Part shown: positions 10,992 to 22,900 of the stretch, piece after piece
How positions within the stretch are numbered: position 1 is the first letter of the stretch
Layout: every line of letters begins with the position of its first letter
Assembly: GCA_009746045.1 (NCBI GenBank)
Contig: RPFO01000080.1
Span: forward strand, 8,984,113 to 9,048,112
Source of the DNA: Mesostigma viride
Lineage: Eukaryota; Streptophyta; Mesostigmatophyceae; Mesostigmatales; Mesostigmataceae
DNA: 64,000 nt
Direction: 5' to 3'
The notes under the pieces: generated by a model
Database searches by the model: none
What the model was told of the DNA's origin: nothing
Seen by the model: the letters and a program-made list of their open reading frames with translations, nothing else
Made by a program: the position numbers and the translations under genes

Positions 10992-13900
10992 TCACCGGCC
11001 GGCCAGCGCCAGCTTCACGGCCGCCTGCACCTTTGGGTTCCGCCGGCATAAGTCCGAGATCTCTTCTACCGCCGCCCGCATGTGCTTGGACCGCTCATCG
11101 TCCGACCCCTGGTGGGACAGGGCGAGCGACACCGCCTGCAGGGTAGAGGCACAGGGGAAGGAGCCAGGGAGAAACAGGCCACAAAACGACCACTCCAGAA
11201 GGTGACCGTCACAGTAGTATATCATCACACTAGTACATCACTGCATCAGTACATACCAAAAGGGGTCCCTGTACGTTCACAGAGCATCGCAAAAACTAGC
11301 CCCTTCCCCAAAACACAACTTCATTTCAAGGCAGGTGATTAGAATGGGTCCTGACTCGTGCCATTCCCATCCTGCACGTGGGGAGAAGAGGCCAGCGGCG
11401 TGCCGTGCAGAGCCCAGAAGAAGACCGGCCTCAACACGACCGTGATCAGAGAACATGATCCGGGACCGTGATCGTTACAACGTCCACAGAGCACCCCGCC
11501 GCATCCTGGCACCGGCACACGGCATGAGCGTGCAACTTGTACGTCGATGTATGACACTCTGTGCACTCTCGTGTTTTGCTTCCCCACTGGTCACTGTAGC
11601 ACAACATCTGCATTGTATTGAGCTTGCCCACCTCCGTCACCATCTGCCACATCCTGTAGTGCAATCGCACTCCCGAGGTCACTCTAACCAACAACGATCA
11701 CTGTACCGCACCCACCTGCATCGTGTTGTGCTTGTCGGCGTCCGTCATCACATCGGGGCTGGGCAGCAGCCGCAGCACCCCATCGATCCACGAGGCCAAG
11801 GGGCCGCTCATCAGCTGGCCCAGCGCGTAGAGGACGTCGGAGATCTGGGAGGTGGAGTGGGCGTGGGTGAGGTGGGGTGGGGGTGGTGGGAAAGTGAGGG
11901 GATTAGGGGGTTGGTTTACGCACCTGCCACGTGATGTGCTAACAAGGGGATGTGGCGGCATGCGAGGTGAGCTGCACGGAGCATGACAGGCGCGAGCCAT
12001 CACAAGCGCAAGAAGGCTTATGTTCTACACACAACCGGCACAAACCGAGACAGGAATGAGGCTCAAGGGGCAGAAGGGATGAAGACAAACCACCAGACGC
12101 TGTGGATGACTATGGGCCAGTCGTGGCAAACAACCCAGAAGGATTGCCACGCTGGACACCCCCCGTGTGTGCTGGCCAAGTGACCTGTTCTGTCACGCTT
12201 GACAGGTAGAGCAGTCGAAGGTTACCCACAAGCGCTTTTCTTTGGGTGTTGAGGTCTGCCGAGGTTTGGTAAGTACACAGTAGTAAGGGAGATTACAGAC
12301 GACAGCTTTCCCACCACATCGCAAACCCAAAGCAGTGGCATTTGCCTTGCCAAGCTATACCTGCAGCATTGGCATACCCCATGGCAGCCCATGGCACTTG
12401 TCTCCGCCAAGGAGCCACGAAGAGCGGAGCATGGCAAAAATACCGCAGCCATCGCTTAATCCCCCTAAAACCCCCTTTCAACCCCCTTACATCCCCCCAC
12501 GTCCACATATCTACAGTAGCCCGCATCAAAGCCCGATAGAAGCCCTGCCAGAGCCACACCACCATCAGGGGCCCGTCTAGTCGCTCACCTCCCTGGTTCC
12601 TGCGTCGACCAACACCCAAAGAGCGCTCACTTAGCTCCTTGTTGCGGACACAAAGCCGTAGTCCCGTTGTGTGCAATCGCCCCCCCCCCCCCCCCCGTGG
12701 GTCCTGCCTTACCTCCTCGTTACGGGATTCAGGGAGCGCGCCGCCCGCTCCTGACAACAGCACGCACACGAGGCGCTGGCCATGCTGTTGCAGCGCGGCT
12801 TCAATGTAGGGGCCAAACGTGGTCGCTGCGCCGCCGCCACTGCTGCTGGCCCCAGTGGTGCTGGTGGAGCCATCCGCAGCCATGCCGCCGCCGGCATCTT
12901 TGTGGTGATGGTGGTGGTGGTGATGCGATGGCATCCGGCACAGCTGGACGAGGAAGGCCAAGATGGAGCGGCACGCCTCCCTGCGAGGCGGCCCGTGGGT
13001 GATGGATGAGGGTGGGCACAGGGAGTGGGATGGCGAGGGGGAGAGGAAAGGTACAGCCCCTGGCCCATGGTCAGCTCTCGTCCATCCGGCCGATACCATG
13101 GCACCCACAGGGTAACAAACAGAGCAAATCCACAACGTCGGTTGGGGCAACTTTCCCGAACATGATGCTCCCACCCCCTTCACCAAACTACAGACCCCGC
13201 CCTTCACTCATCGATCCCCCCTCCCCCCTTCGGAAAACAACACGATGCCAGAGACTGTCGCCCCTTTTCCCCCTTCCCCTGTAGAATAGCCTTCCCCTTG
13301 TCCTCCCCGACACAGGACGAAAGAGGACATATTTCGTGTTTCCTGCCGCTTAGAGCCATGCACCAACCCCCATTCGGGCACGCCACAACCCCCCCTTTAG
13401 ACCACACTAAACCACCACACCTCATGGCCCTACACTCCTCTTCCCTACTCAAAAACCACGCACTGAACTGGCCCTAAGGCCACAAACTGACCCCCCCCCT
13501 CTATGGCCACCCACCGGTGCTGTACAGTGGCGCCCGTTGTGGCGCACCCCAACAGAAGCGGGAGGGTGGGTGTGGGCACCAGCAGGCGCGGGCAGTAGCG
13601 CAGGCAGCGCGACGCCAGCAGGAAGCAGTCGTCGGCGAGGTCGGGCGATGCCGTGAACGCGTCCGCGCTGTGCAGCACGGCGACAGTGTCCATAAATAGA
13701 TCGCTCACGAGGCCCTGCAGGCACGCCGCGCTGTCCGCGTCCTGGGAGAACTCCTGTATGAGCAAGCAGAACCAGGGACGAGAGTTGGTGCCAGGGACGA
13801 GGGTTGGTGCCAGGAACGAGGGTTGGCGCCAACGAGGGTTGGCAAGGACGAGACACTGGCAAGTGGTCAGGAAGACAGGGCATGGAAAAATGGGAGGTTG

Positions 13901-16900
13901 GTGAGGGACTAGAAAGGGCAGGGAAAGTTTGTTTGATGGCAACGCTGAGAACAGGGTGGGGTCGTGGGACGCATCCGCCTGTGGACCAAGGGGAGGGCAC
14001 GAGGCACGGCTGGCGCTGGAGCCGTGTTATGGGGAACGGGAGCTGGTGGCCCAGGGAGACATCGCGTGGGGAGGAAGGGCGTGGGCGGTGGGATGGGGAG
14101 GAAGGGCGTGGCGGTGGGATGGGGAGGAAGCGCGAGGGCGGAGGGATGGGGAGGCGGGGCGTGGGCAGTGGGATGGGGAGGCGGGAGCAATGGGGGCAAG
14201 GGAAGGTGAAGGTAGGGAAGGGCTAGACAAGCTTGCGACAGACAAAACGAATCCTGGTGCATGAGCGCAGAACCTGCTGTGGCTAGCCCAGTCGTACATC
14301 CACTTCAAGCCTGCTTCAATACACCAGACTATTTTGTCGGCTAACTATTGTCGGCAAACGGGCATCCATGATCCTGTTCATGGCATTGGTGGCCGTGACT
14401 GGTGTTGCCAGTAGTGGCAGCGCCCGACCCACCCTGTGTACAAGCCCTGGCAAACGTGCTGCCGTCTGTACCAATAGGGCTCCGTTCGCACCATTCCCAC
14501 GGCCAGCTGCATAGATGACCACTGCAAGCGCCGCATCCTGACATTGCTGCCCATCCTGCGGCAAGGCAGCGCCCACTGCTGCTGCTGCTGGTGCTGGCGC
14601 TGGTGCTGGTGCTGGTGCTGGTGCTGGTGCTGGTGCTGGCGCTGGTGCTGGTGCTGGTGCTGGCGCCGGCGCCGGTGCTGGTGCTGGTGCTGGTGCTGGC
14701 GCTGGTGCTGGTGCTGGCGCTGGCGCCGGTGCTGGTGCTGGTGCTGGTGCTGGTGCTGGCGCTGGTGCTGGTGCTGGTGCTGGCGCTGGTGCTGGTGCTG
14801 GTGCTGGTGCTGGTGCTGGTGCTGGTGCTGGTGCTGGTGCTGGTGCTGGTGTGGCGGCCCCAACGCTAGCACTTGGCTGTTCACCCCCACCAGCGGGGCC
14901 CGTGGGACAGCACAAAGCGGTCATTCTAGTTCGGATTTCGATGTTACCGTGGCAGTAGCTGACTACTGGGACTAGAAGCAATCCCAGTTTACTGCCCGTA
15001 CCTGTATTGCAAGCCTAGCACTAGTATTAGTACTGTTTATAGTAGCTGAGCAACGATAGCCATCACGGCCCCAGCTTGATGGCGGTGCTGGCGATGCACA
15101 GCATGGCTGTAGTAGGGACCTAGCAGCCAACAGCAGCCATGCGGCAGCCACACGGCAGCCACACGGCAGCCATGCGGCAGCCATGCGGCAGCCATACCGC
15201 AGCCAGGCAGCAGCCACGCGGCAGCCAGGCGGCAGCCACACGGCAGCCACACGGCAGCCAGGCGGCAGCCATGCGGCAGCCATACCGCAGCCAGGCAGCA
15301 GCCACGCGGCAGCCACGCGGCAGCCAGGCGGCAGCCACGCGGCAGCCAGGCGGCAGCCACGCGGCAGCCAGGCGGCAGCCACGCGGCAGCCAGGCGGCAG
15401 CCATGCGGCAGCCATGCGGCAGCCATGCGGCAGCCATGCGGCAGCCATACCGCAGCCAGGCGGCAGCCACGCGGCAGCCAGGCGGCAGCCAGGCGGCAGC
15501 CACGCGGCAGCCAGGCGGCAGCCAGGCGGCAGCCAGGCGGCAGCCATACCGCAGCCATGCGGCAGCCACGCGGCAGCCAGGCGGCAGCCATGCGGCAGCC
15601 AGGCGGCAGCCATGCGGCAGCCAGGCGGCAGCCAGGCAGCAGCCAGGCGGCAGCCACGCGGCAGCCATACGGCAGCCATGCGGCAGCCATGCGGCAGCCA
15701 TGCGGCAGCCATGCGGCAGCCACGCGGCAACCAGGCGGCAGCCATGCGGCAGCCATGCGGCAGCCATGCGGCAGCCATGCGGCAGCCATGCGGCAGCCAT
15801 GCGGCAGCCATGCGGCAGCCATGCGGCAGCCATGCGGCAGCCATGCGGCAGCCATGCGGCAGCCACGCGGCAGCCAGGCGGCAGCCAGGCGGCAGCCATG
15901 CGGCAGCCAGGCGGCAGCCATGCGGCAGCCATACTGCAGCCAGGCGGCAGCCACGCGGCAGCCATGCGGCAGCCATACCGCAGCCAGGCAGCAGCCAGGC
16001 GGCAGCCAGGCGGCAGCCAGGCAGCAGCCAGGCGGCAGCCAGGCGGCAGCCATGCGGCAGCCATGCGGCAGCCATGCGGCAGCCATGCGGCAGCCATGCG
16101 GCAGCCACGCGGCAGCCATGCGGCAGCCATGCGGCAGCCATGCGGCAGCCATGCGGCAGCCATGCGGCAGCCATGCGGCAGCCATGCGGCAGCCATGCGG
16201 CAGCCATGCGGCAGCCATGCGGCAGCCATGCGGCAGCCATACCGCAGCCAGGCAGCAGCCAGGCAGCAGCCATGCGGCAGCCAGGCGGCAGCCATACCGC
16301 AGCCAGGCAGCAGCCACGCGGCAGCCATGCGGCAGCCACGCGGCAGCCAGGCGGCAGCCAGGCGGCAGCCACGCGGCAGCCATGCGGCAGCCAGGCAGCA
16401 GCCATGCGGCAGCCAGGCGGCAGCCATGCGGCAGCCATGCGGCAGCCAGGCGGCAGCCATGCGGCAGCCATGCGGCAGCCATGCGGCAGCCATGCGGCAG
16501 CCATGCGGCAGCCATGCGGCAGCCATGCGGCAGCCATGCGGCAGCCATGCGGCAGCCATGCGGCAGCCATGCGGCAGCCATACCGCAGCCAGGCAGCAGC
16601 CATGCGGCAGCCACGCGGCAGCCACGCGGCAGCCAGGCGGCAGCCACGCGGCAGCCAGGCGGCAGCCAGGCGGCAGCCATGCGGCAGCCATACCGCAGCC
16701 AGGCGGCAGCCACGCGGCAGCCAGGCGGCAGCCAGGCGGCAGCCACGCGGCAGCCATGCGGCAGCCATACCGCAGCCAGGCGGCAGCCACGCGGCAGCCA
16801 CGCGGCAGCCACGCGGCAGCCACGCGGCAGCCACGCGGCAGCCACGCGGCAGCCATGCGGCAGCCATGCGGCAGCCACACGGCAGCCACACGGCAGCCAT

Positions 16901-19900
16901 GCGGCAGCCATGCGGCAGCCATACCGCAGCCAGGCAGCAGCCACGCGGCAGCCATGCGGCAGCCACACGGCAGCCACACGGCAGCCAGGCGGCAGCCATG
17001 CGGCAGCCATACCGCAGCCAGGCAGCAGCCACGCGGCAGCCACGCGGCAGCCAGGCGGCAGCCACGCGGAAGCCAGGCGGCAGCCACGCGGCAGCCAGGC
17101 GGCAGCCATGCGGCAGCCATGCGGCAGCCATGCGGCAGCCATGCGGCAGCCATGCGGCAGCCATACCGCAGCCAGGCGGCAGCCACGCGGCAGCCAGGCG
17201 GCAGCCAGGCGGCAGCCACGCGGCAGCCAGGCGGCAGCCAGGCGGCAGCCAGGCGGCAGCCAGGCGGCAGCCATACCGCAGCCATGCGGCAGCCACGCGG
17301 CAGCCAGGCGGCAGCCATGCGGCAGCCATGCGGCAGCCAGGCGGCAGCCATACCGCAGCCAGGCAGCAGCCAGGCGGCAGCCACGCGGCAGCCATACGGC
17401 AGCCATGCGGCAGCCATGCGGCAGCCATGCGGCAGCCACGCGGCAACCAGGCGGCAGCCATGCGGCAGCCATGCGGCAGCCATGCGGCAGCCATGCGGCA
17501 GCCATGCGGCAGCCATGCGGCAGCCATGCGGCAGCCATGCGGCAGCCATGCGGCAGCCATGCGGCAGCCATGCGGCAGCCATGCGGCAGCCACGCGGCAG
17601 CCATGCGGCAGCCAGGCGGCAGCCATGCGGCAGCCATGCGGCAGCCATGCGGCAGCCAGGCGGCAGCCAGGCGGCAGCCACGCGGCAGCCATGCGGCAGC
17701 CATACCGCAGCCAGGCAGCAGCCAGGCGGCAGCCAGGCGGCAGCCAGGCAGCAGCCAGGCGGCAGCCAGGCGGCAGCCATGCGGCAGCCATGCGGCAGCC
17801 ATGCGGCAGCCATGCGGCAGCCACGCGGCAGCCATGCGGCAGCCATGCGGCAGCCATGCGGCAGCCATGCGGCAGCCATGCGGCAGCCATGCGGCAGCCA
17901 TGCGGCAGCCATGCGGCAGCCATGCGGCAGCCATGCGGCAGCCATGCGGCAGCCATACCGCAGCCAGGCAGCAGCCAGGCGGCAGCCATGCGGCAGCCAG
18001 GCGGCAGCCATACCGCAGCCAGGCAGCAGCCACGCGGCAGCCATGCGGCAGCCACGCGGCAGCCAGGCGGCAGCCAGGCGGCAGCCACGCGGCAGCCATG
18101 CGGCAGCCAGGCAGCAGCCATGCGGCAGCCAGGCGGCAGCCATGCGGCAGCCATGCGGCAGCCAGGCGGCAGCCATGCGGCAGCCATGCGGCAGCCATGC
18201 GGCAGCCATGCGGCAGCCATGCGGCAGCCATGCGGCAGCCATGCGGCAGCCATGCGGCAGCCATGCGGCAGCCATGCGGCAGCCATGCGGCAGCCATGCG
18301 GCAGCCATGCGGCAGCCATACCGCAGCCAGGCAGCAGCCACGCGGCAGCCACGCGGCAGCCACGCGGCAGCCAGGCGGCAGCCACGCGGCAGCCAGGCGG
18401 CAGCCATGCGGCAGCCATGCGGCAGCCATACCGCAGCCAGGCGGCAGCCACGCGGCAGCCAGGCGGCAGCCAGGCGGCAGCCACGCGGCAGCCAGGCGGC
18501 AGCCATGCGGCAGCCATACCGCAGCCAGGCGGCAGCCACGCGGCAGCCACGCGGCAGCCACGCGGCAGCCACGCGGCAGCCACGCGGCAGCCACGCGGCA
18601 GCCATGCGGCAGCCATGCGGCAGCCATGCGGCAGCCATGCGGCAGCCATGCGGCAGCCATGCGGCAGCCATGCGGCAGCCATGCGGCAGCCATGCGGCAG
18701 CCGTGCGGCAGCCATGCGGCAGCCGTGCGGCAGCCACGCGGCAGCCGTGCGGCAGCCACGCGGCAGCCATGCGGCAGCTGTATTGCAGCCAGACAATAGT
18801 GAGCAAATCCCACCTTGACGGCGGTGCTGGCGATGTACAGCATGCTGGGCTGCGGGTGCTTGTGGTACTGTGCGCGCACGTGTGCCAGCAGCGGCGGGAG
18901 CAGCGGTTTTGCCGCCAAGCCGAGCGCGCGGAGCGCAAACTTGCACGTGCGCGCGAGACGCTCCATAACCCACGGCTCCGACTCAAAGCGGGCAAATGCG
19001 GCCTGTGTGTGTGGGGGGGAGGGGGGGGGCATGTGGGGAGTGTGGGGCGTGGTGTGGGGGCGTGGGCAGTTGGGGGTGGCATAAGGGACGCGGGTTGGGG
19101 ATTGCAGGATGGGCATAGTGGATTGGAGTGCGGGTGTTTGGTGTGGGCTGTGGGCTGTGGCGACAGGCCGCATCAAACCAGGGCCATGAGGGGCCATGAG
19201 CCCACGGAACCAAGAGGGGAGATTGGAGGGTGGTGAGCGGGGGAGGGACGGGGAGGCAGGGGCAGCAGATCCTGCCGGGGACATGGTGACGTGCTATCAT
19301 GGTGACATCATGGTGGCACGGTGACGTATTGCCATGCCTGCAGCGAGGGCCAAGAATCATGCTACCATTGCACGTAACCAGGGATGCAGGGAGGGCTAAG
19401 GAAAACAACACCTGCAGCGACGGCACGTTCTACTCCACCTACAGCAAATAACCTGCAAATGCATATTATAATAATGTGCACAATACCTGCAGCAAGTAAC
19501 GAACGTAAGTACCTGAAGCTAAGACCCACTTTATCATACCTGCAGCCAATGCGTTCATACTACTGGGGTATCTGCAACAAAGAAGGTACCTGCAACGAGG
19601 GCCACACAGCGCTGAGGACATCGGCGAGTGGCGCCGGCTGGTCAAATAACCGAAAGAGGCAGGCGAGGCGGTCCAGGTGGGTGGACGTGAGCGGGTCGCC
19701 AGCAGCCACCGCGAGAGCCAGCGGCCGCGCGATCGGCTCAAGGATGTCCCGCAGCGCGGACGCGGACGCGGGGGGGGGGAGCGTGCGCGCACACAGGCTG
19801 GCGCGGGCCAGCGGAGGGGAACGGGCACAGGTCAAGGCACACACCGGTTCCTTAGCAAGGGAGGCAAGGGGACAGCCGTGGGCGCGCCGATGATGTACGA

Positions 19901-22900
19901 CTCTAAAACCAGACCAGAGCGCCTCCACCAACTGGATGATGTACGACTCTAAAACCACACCAGAGCGCCTCCACCAACTGGATGATGTACGACTCTAAAA
20001 CCACACCAGAGCGCCTCCACCAACTGGATGATGTATGACTCTAAAACCACACCAGAGCGCCTCCACCAACTGGATGATTTCCGACTCTAAAACCATACCA
20101 GAGCGCCTCCACCAACTGGATGATGTACGACTCTAAAACCACACCAGAGCGCCTCCACCAACTGGATGATGTATGACTCTAAAACCACACCAGAGCGCCT
20201 CCACCAACTGGATGATGTACGACTCTAAAACCATACCAGAGCGCCTCCACCAGCTGGATGATGTCCGATTCGGTCAGCTTGTGGTGGAGGGGGGATGCGC
20301 GCCCGTCGCCGCCCTGCTGCCCCCCGCCCCCGCTGCCTGACTCCACCGCTTGCACATACAACGTCATGAGCGCGCCCAGGGAGTCGGCCAGGTGGGCGCC
20401 GCAGGCTGCCAGGGGGGAGAGTGGGGCGTGAACCAAGCCCAAGCACAGCAGAGGGCGAGGGTGAGGGTGAAAGGGGGGTGAGGCGAACATAAAGAGTAGA
20501 AAGAAGGCAGGAGCGTAAATCAGTGAAACTCTGCACATGGTGCAAGTAGTCTCCAGATAACTGATGCAGCGATCCACGAGGCCCCACGGACGCATCGCTT
20601 GTGACACACAGAGAACATCCCTCACCCCGGGGTTCCGCTGCCACGCGACGCTTGCTCTGCGAGGGGCCGCTACAAATTAGGCCCCATTGGCGTTGCATGC
20701 TCTTACCACAAACGCCGCTAATGCCTCCATCCCCATTTCCACCGTGCCATGGGCCCTCCCAGTCTCTTCGTCCCCTGCCCTCTCCCCCTCTCCCTGCTAC
20801 ACTGACAGCGCCTACTGAGCACCTCGCTCTTGCACACGTAGCATCCCGGAGAGGCACCTGACTTGTCCATGATACTTAACATAATGCTTAACTTTACTTG
20901 AAATTCATACCCATCACTTTTGGTAACCACCTCGCACACGGAGCCTCCCTATGCCGATCTACTCATCACGCGGCTCCGCTCAGCACGTCACCCCCTTGAT
21001 CAAGCCACTCACTCTCGCACACGTGGCGCAACGCCAGCGCGGCCGCCGACGCGGCATCATCGTCGGCCCCGACCAGCGCGTGCGTCAGCATGCGCAGCAG
21101 GTTGGGAAGCTGCTGCCGCGCGGAGGGAAGCGAGGGGGAGGGCGGCGCCGCCTGGCACGCGGCACCAAGCCAGTCGGCGTAGGCGGCCACCGTGAGCGAT
21201 GCGGTGTAGGTGAGCTGCGGGTGGTCCAAGGGGAGGGTGGGCAGCATCTGCATGACCTGCGGCATGATCGTGTGCTCGTTTGCGCCAATGCTCTTCGCCA
21301 CCGCGCGCACGCAGCAGAGGGACGCCTCCACCGCACGCCAGTCAAACGCGCCGCCGCTGGCCACCATGCTGGCCGCCTGCGCATGCAAGGGCATGGGAGC
21401 ATGCGGCGACCCACGCATGGTGGCATAAACAGGCACGCAACGCAAACAGGCATTGCGCAAATGGGCGCGCGGCGGCAACCAAGTGCATCCTTTTAAGGAC
21501 AGGTAGGTTGAGACAAAGCTGACAACTTGTAACAGGAAGAATTGTACACACGAGCAAGCTTCAAATATCTCAGCAAAAAGTCCTCGTCAAAGTGCAAGTT
21601 GGCAACAAGTAACCCTCCAACGCCTAGCAAAGGAAGCTCGCTGCTCTGCGAGAAAGTTACTCAACGTTTCTACAAGAGAAGAGCACGCTCACTTTAAGAG
21701 ATGTAGCTTACAGTGGAACATCCGCCTCTAGTCAGGAACGCGGAAGTTTCTTCTTCGATACATTCAGTTCGTTCATAAGACATTCCTCAACAATGGTTAT
21801 CGACCGGCCTGCCCGCCACATTTGAAAGCCAATGAGGACGCAACTTCTTGGCATGCCCCATCCCACCCTTTATACAGAGCCCGGCAAGCCGACATGCCTA
21901 CCTGCGTTAGCCGCAGTGGGTGCGTACCTGCTTCAGCGGCAGTGTCAGCAACTCTAGCAGCTGCGACCCTCCCACGACATGGGACGCGTCCATCAGCGTG
22001 TCCGCAAGCGCTGCCGCGTGCGTCAAGCGATGGGCAGAGCCGCGGAGGACAACAAACGACGCGGAAGCCAACGCAGAGCGCCGTGAGGATCTCGCGTGCT
22101 CATGTCGCAACAGTCAAGGCACGAGAGTTGTTCTTCCCCATTATTCTCATTTGGTTCATCTCTTATTTATGGATTTACAGATCAAACCAGTGTAGTAGCA
22201 TGGGCGAGAGAGGATGGCGAGTCATTGCACGGCCTGAAAGTGCAGCATGCTCAAATCCGCGCAGGCATTTCAATGACCAGGAACCGACATCTGCACGATA
22301 CCGCGAATGCTCTTGACAGCTTCTCAAGGGGTGGCCGTGGCCATATCAGCATTAGGTAATGGAAGCCAGGGTGGCGTGGGGCCACTCACCGTATCGCGAC
22401 CGCTTGAAGTCTCTCCGCTCCTCCCTGTGCCAGTCGTTAAAGTCGACGGGATAGCGCACGAGGGTGCTCACCTGCGGCGCACCCACGCACAGCAGGAGAG
22501 CGAAAGGTGGTCAGGAGAGCGAACAATAGCAGATCCTTGAGATAGCGTTGCGCCCCCTCGCAAACATCACATCGTGTGTGGTCACGATTCTGCCAACCGC
22601 AGCATCAATGGAACCGTGACCACACACGACGAAGCGCAAGTCACTGAGGCACCGCCGATCTCCACCCTGGGATTGCGTTCCAGGAACTAGGAACTGCAAT
22701 ACATGTATGCATACAGCCTGCCAGAATAAATTCACCGCTAGCCCATTCTAGCTGGTGAGAAGGCTTCAAAAACTGCCCCTCGAGCGTGCAGGTGGTGTTG
22801 CATCAACCAGAACAAGTCACAAAGCATAGCACGGAGTCCCTGGTTATAGTACTACCAGCCTGCCACACAAAGAGACCGAAACTAGACGCAGAAACGGCCG

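Noticed and set aside
14316-14981. Poly(Ala-Pro) / poly(Gln-His) frames
   Set aside because: Product of the (GCTGGT)n array in transportin intron 18.
14972-19284. Open frames of 1,100-1,415 codons on both strands with AAAWLPHGCRM-like repeats
   Set aside because: They arise because the 11-bp minisatellite has no stop codon in any phase. Only the ends encode real protein: transportin exon 18 at 18814-19002.
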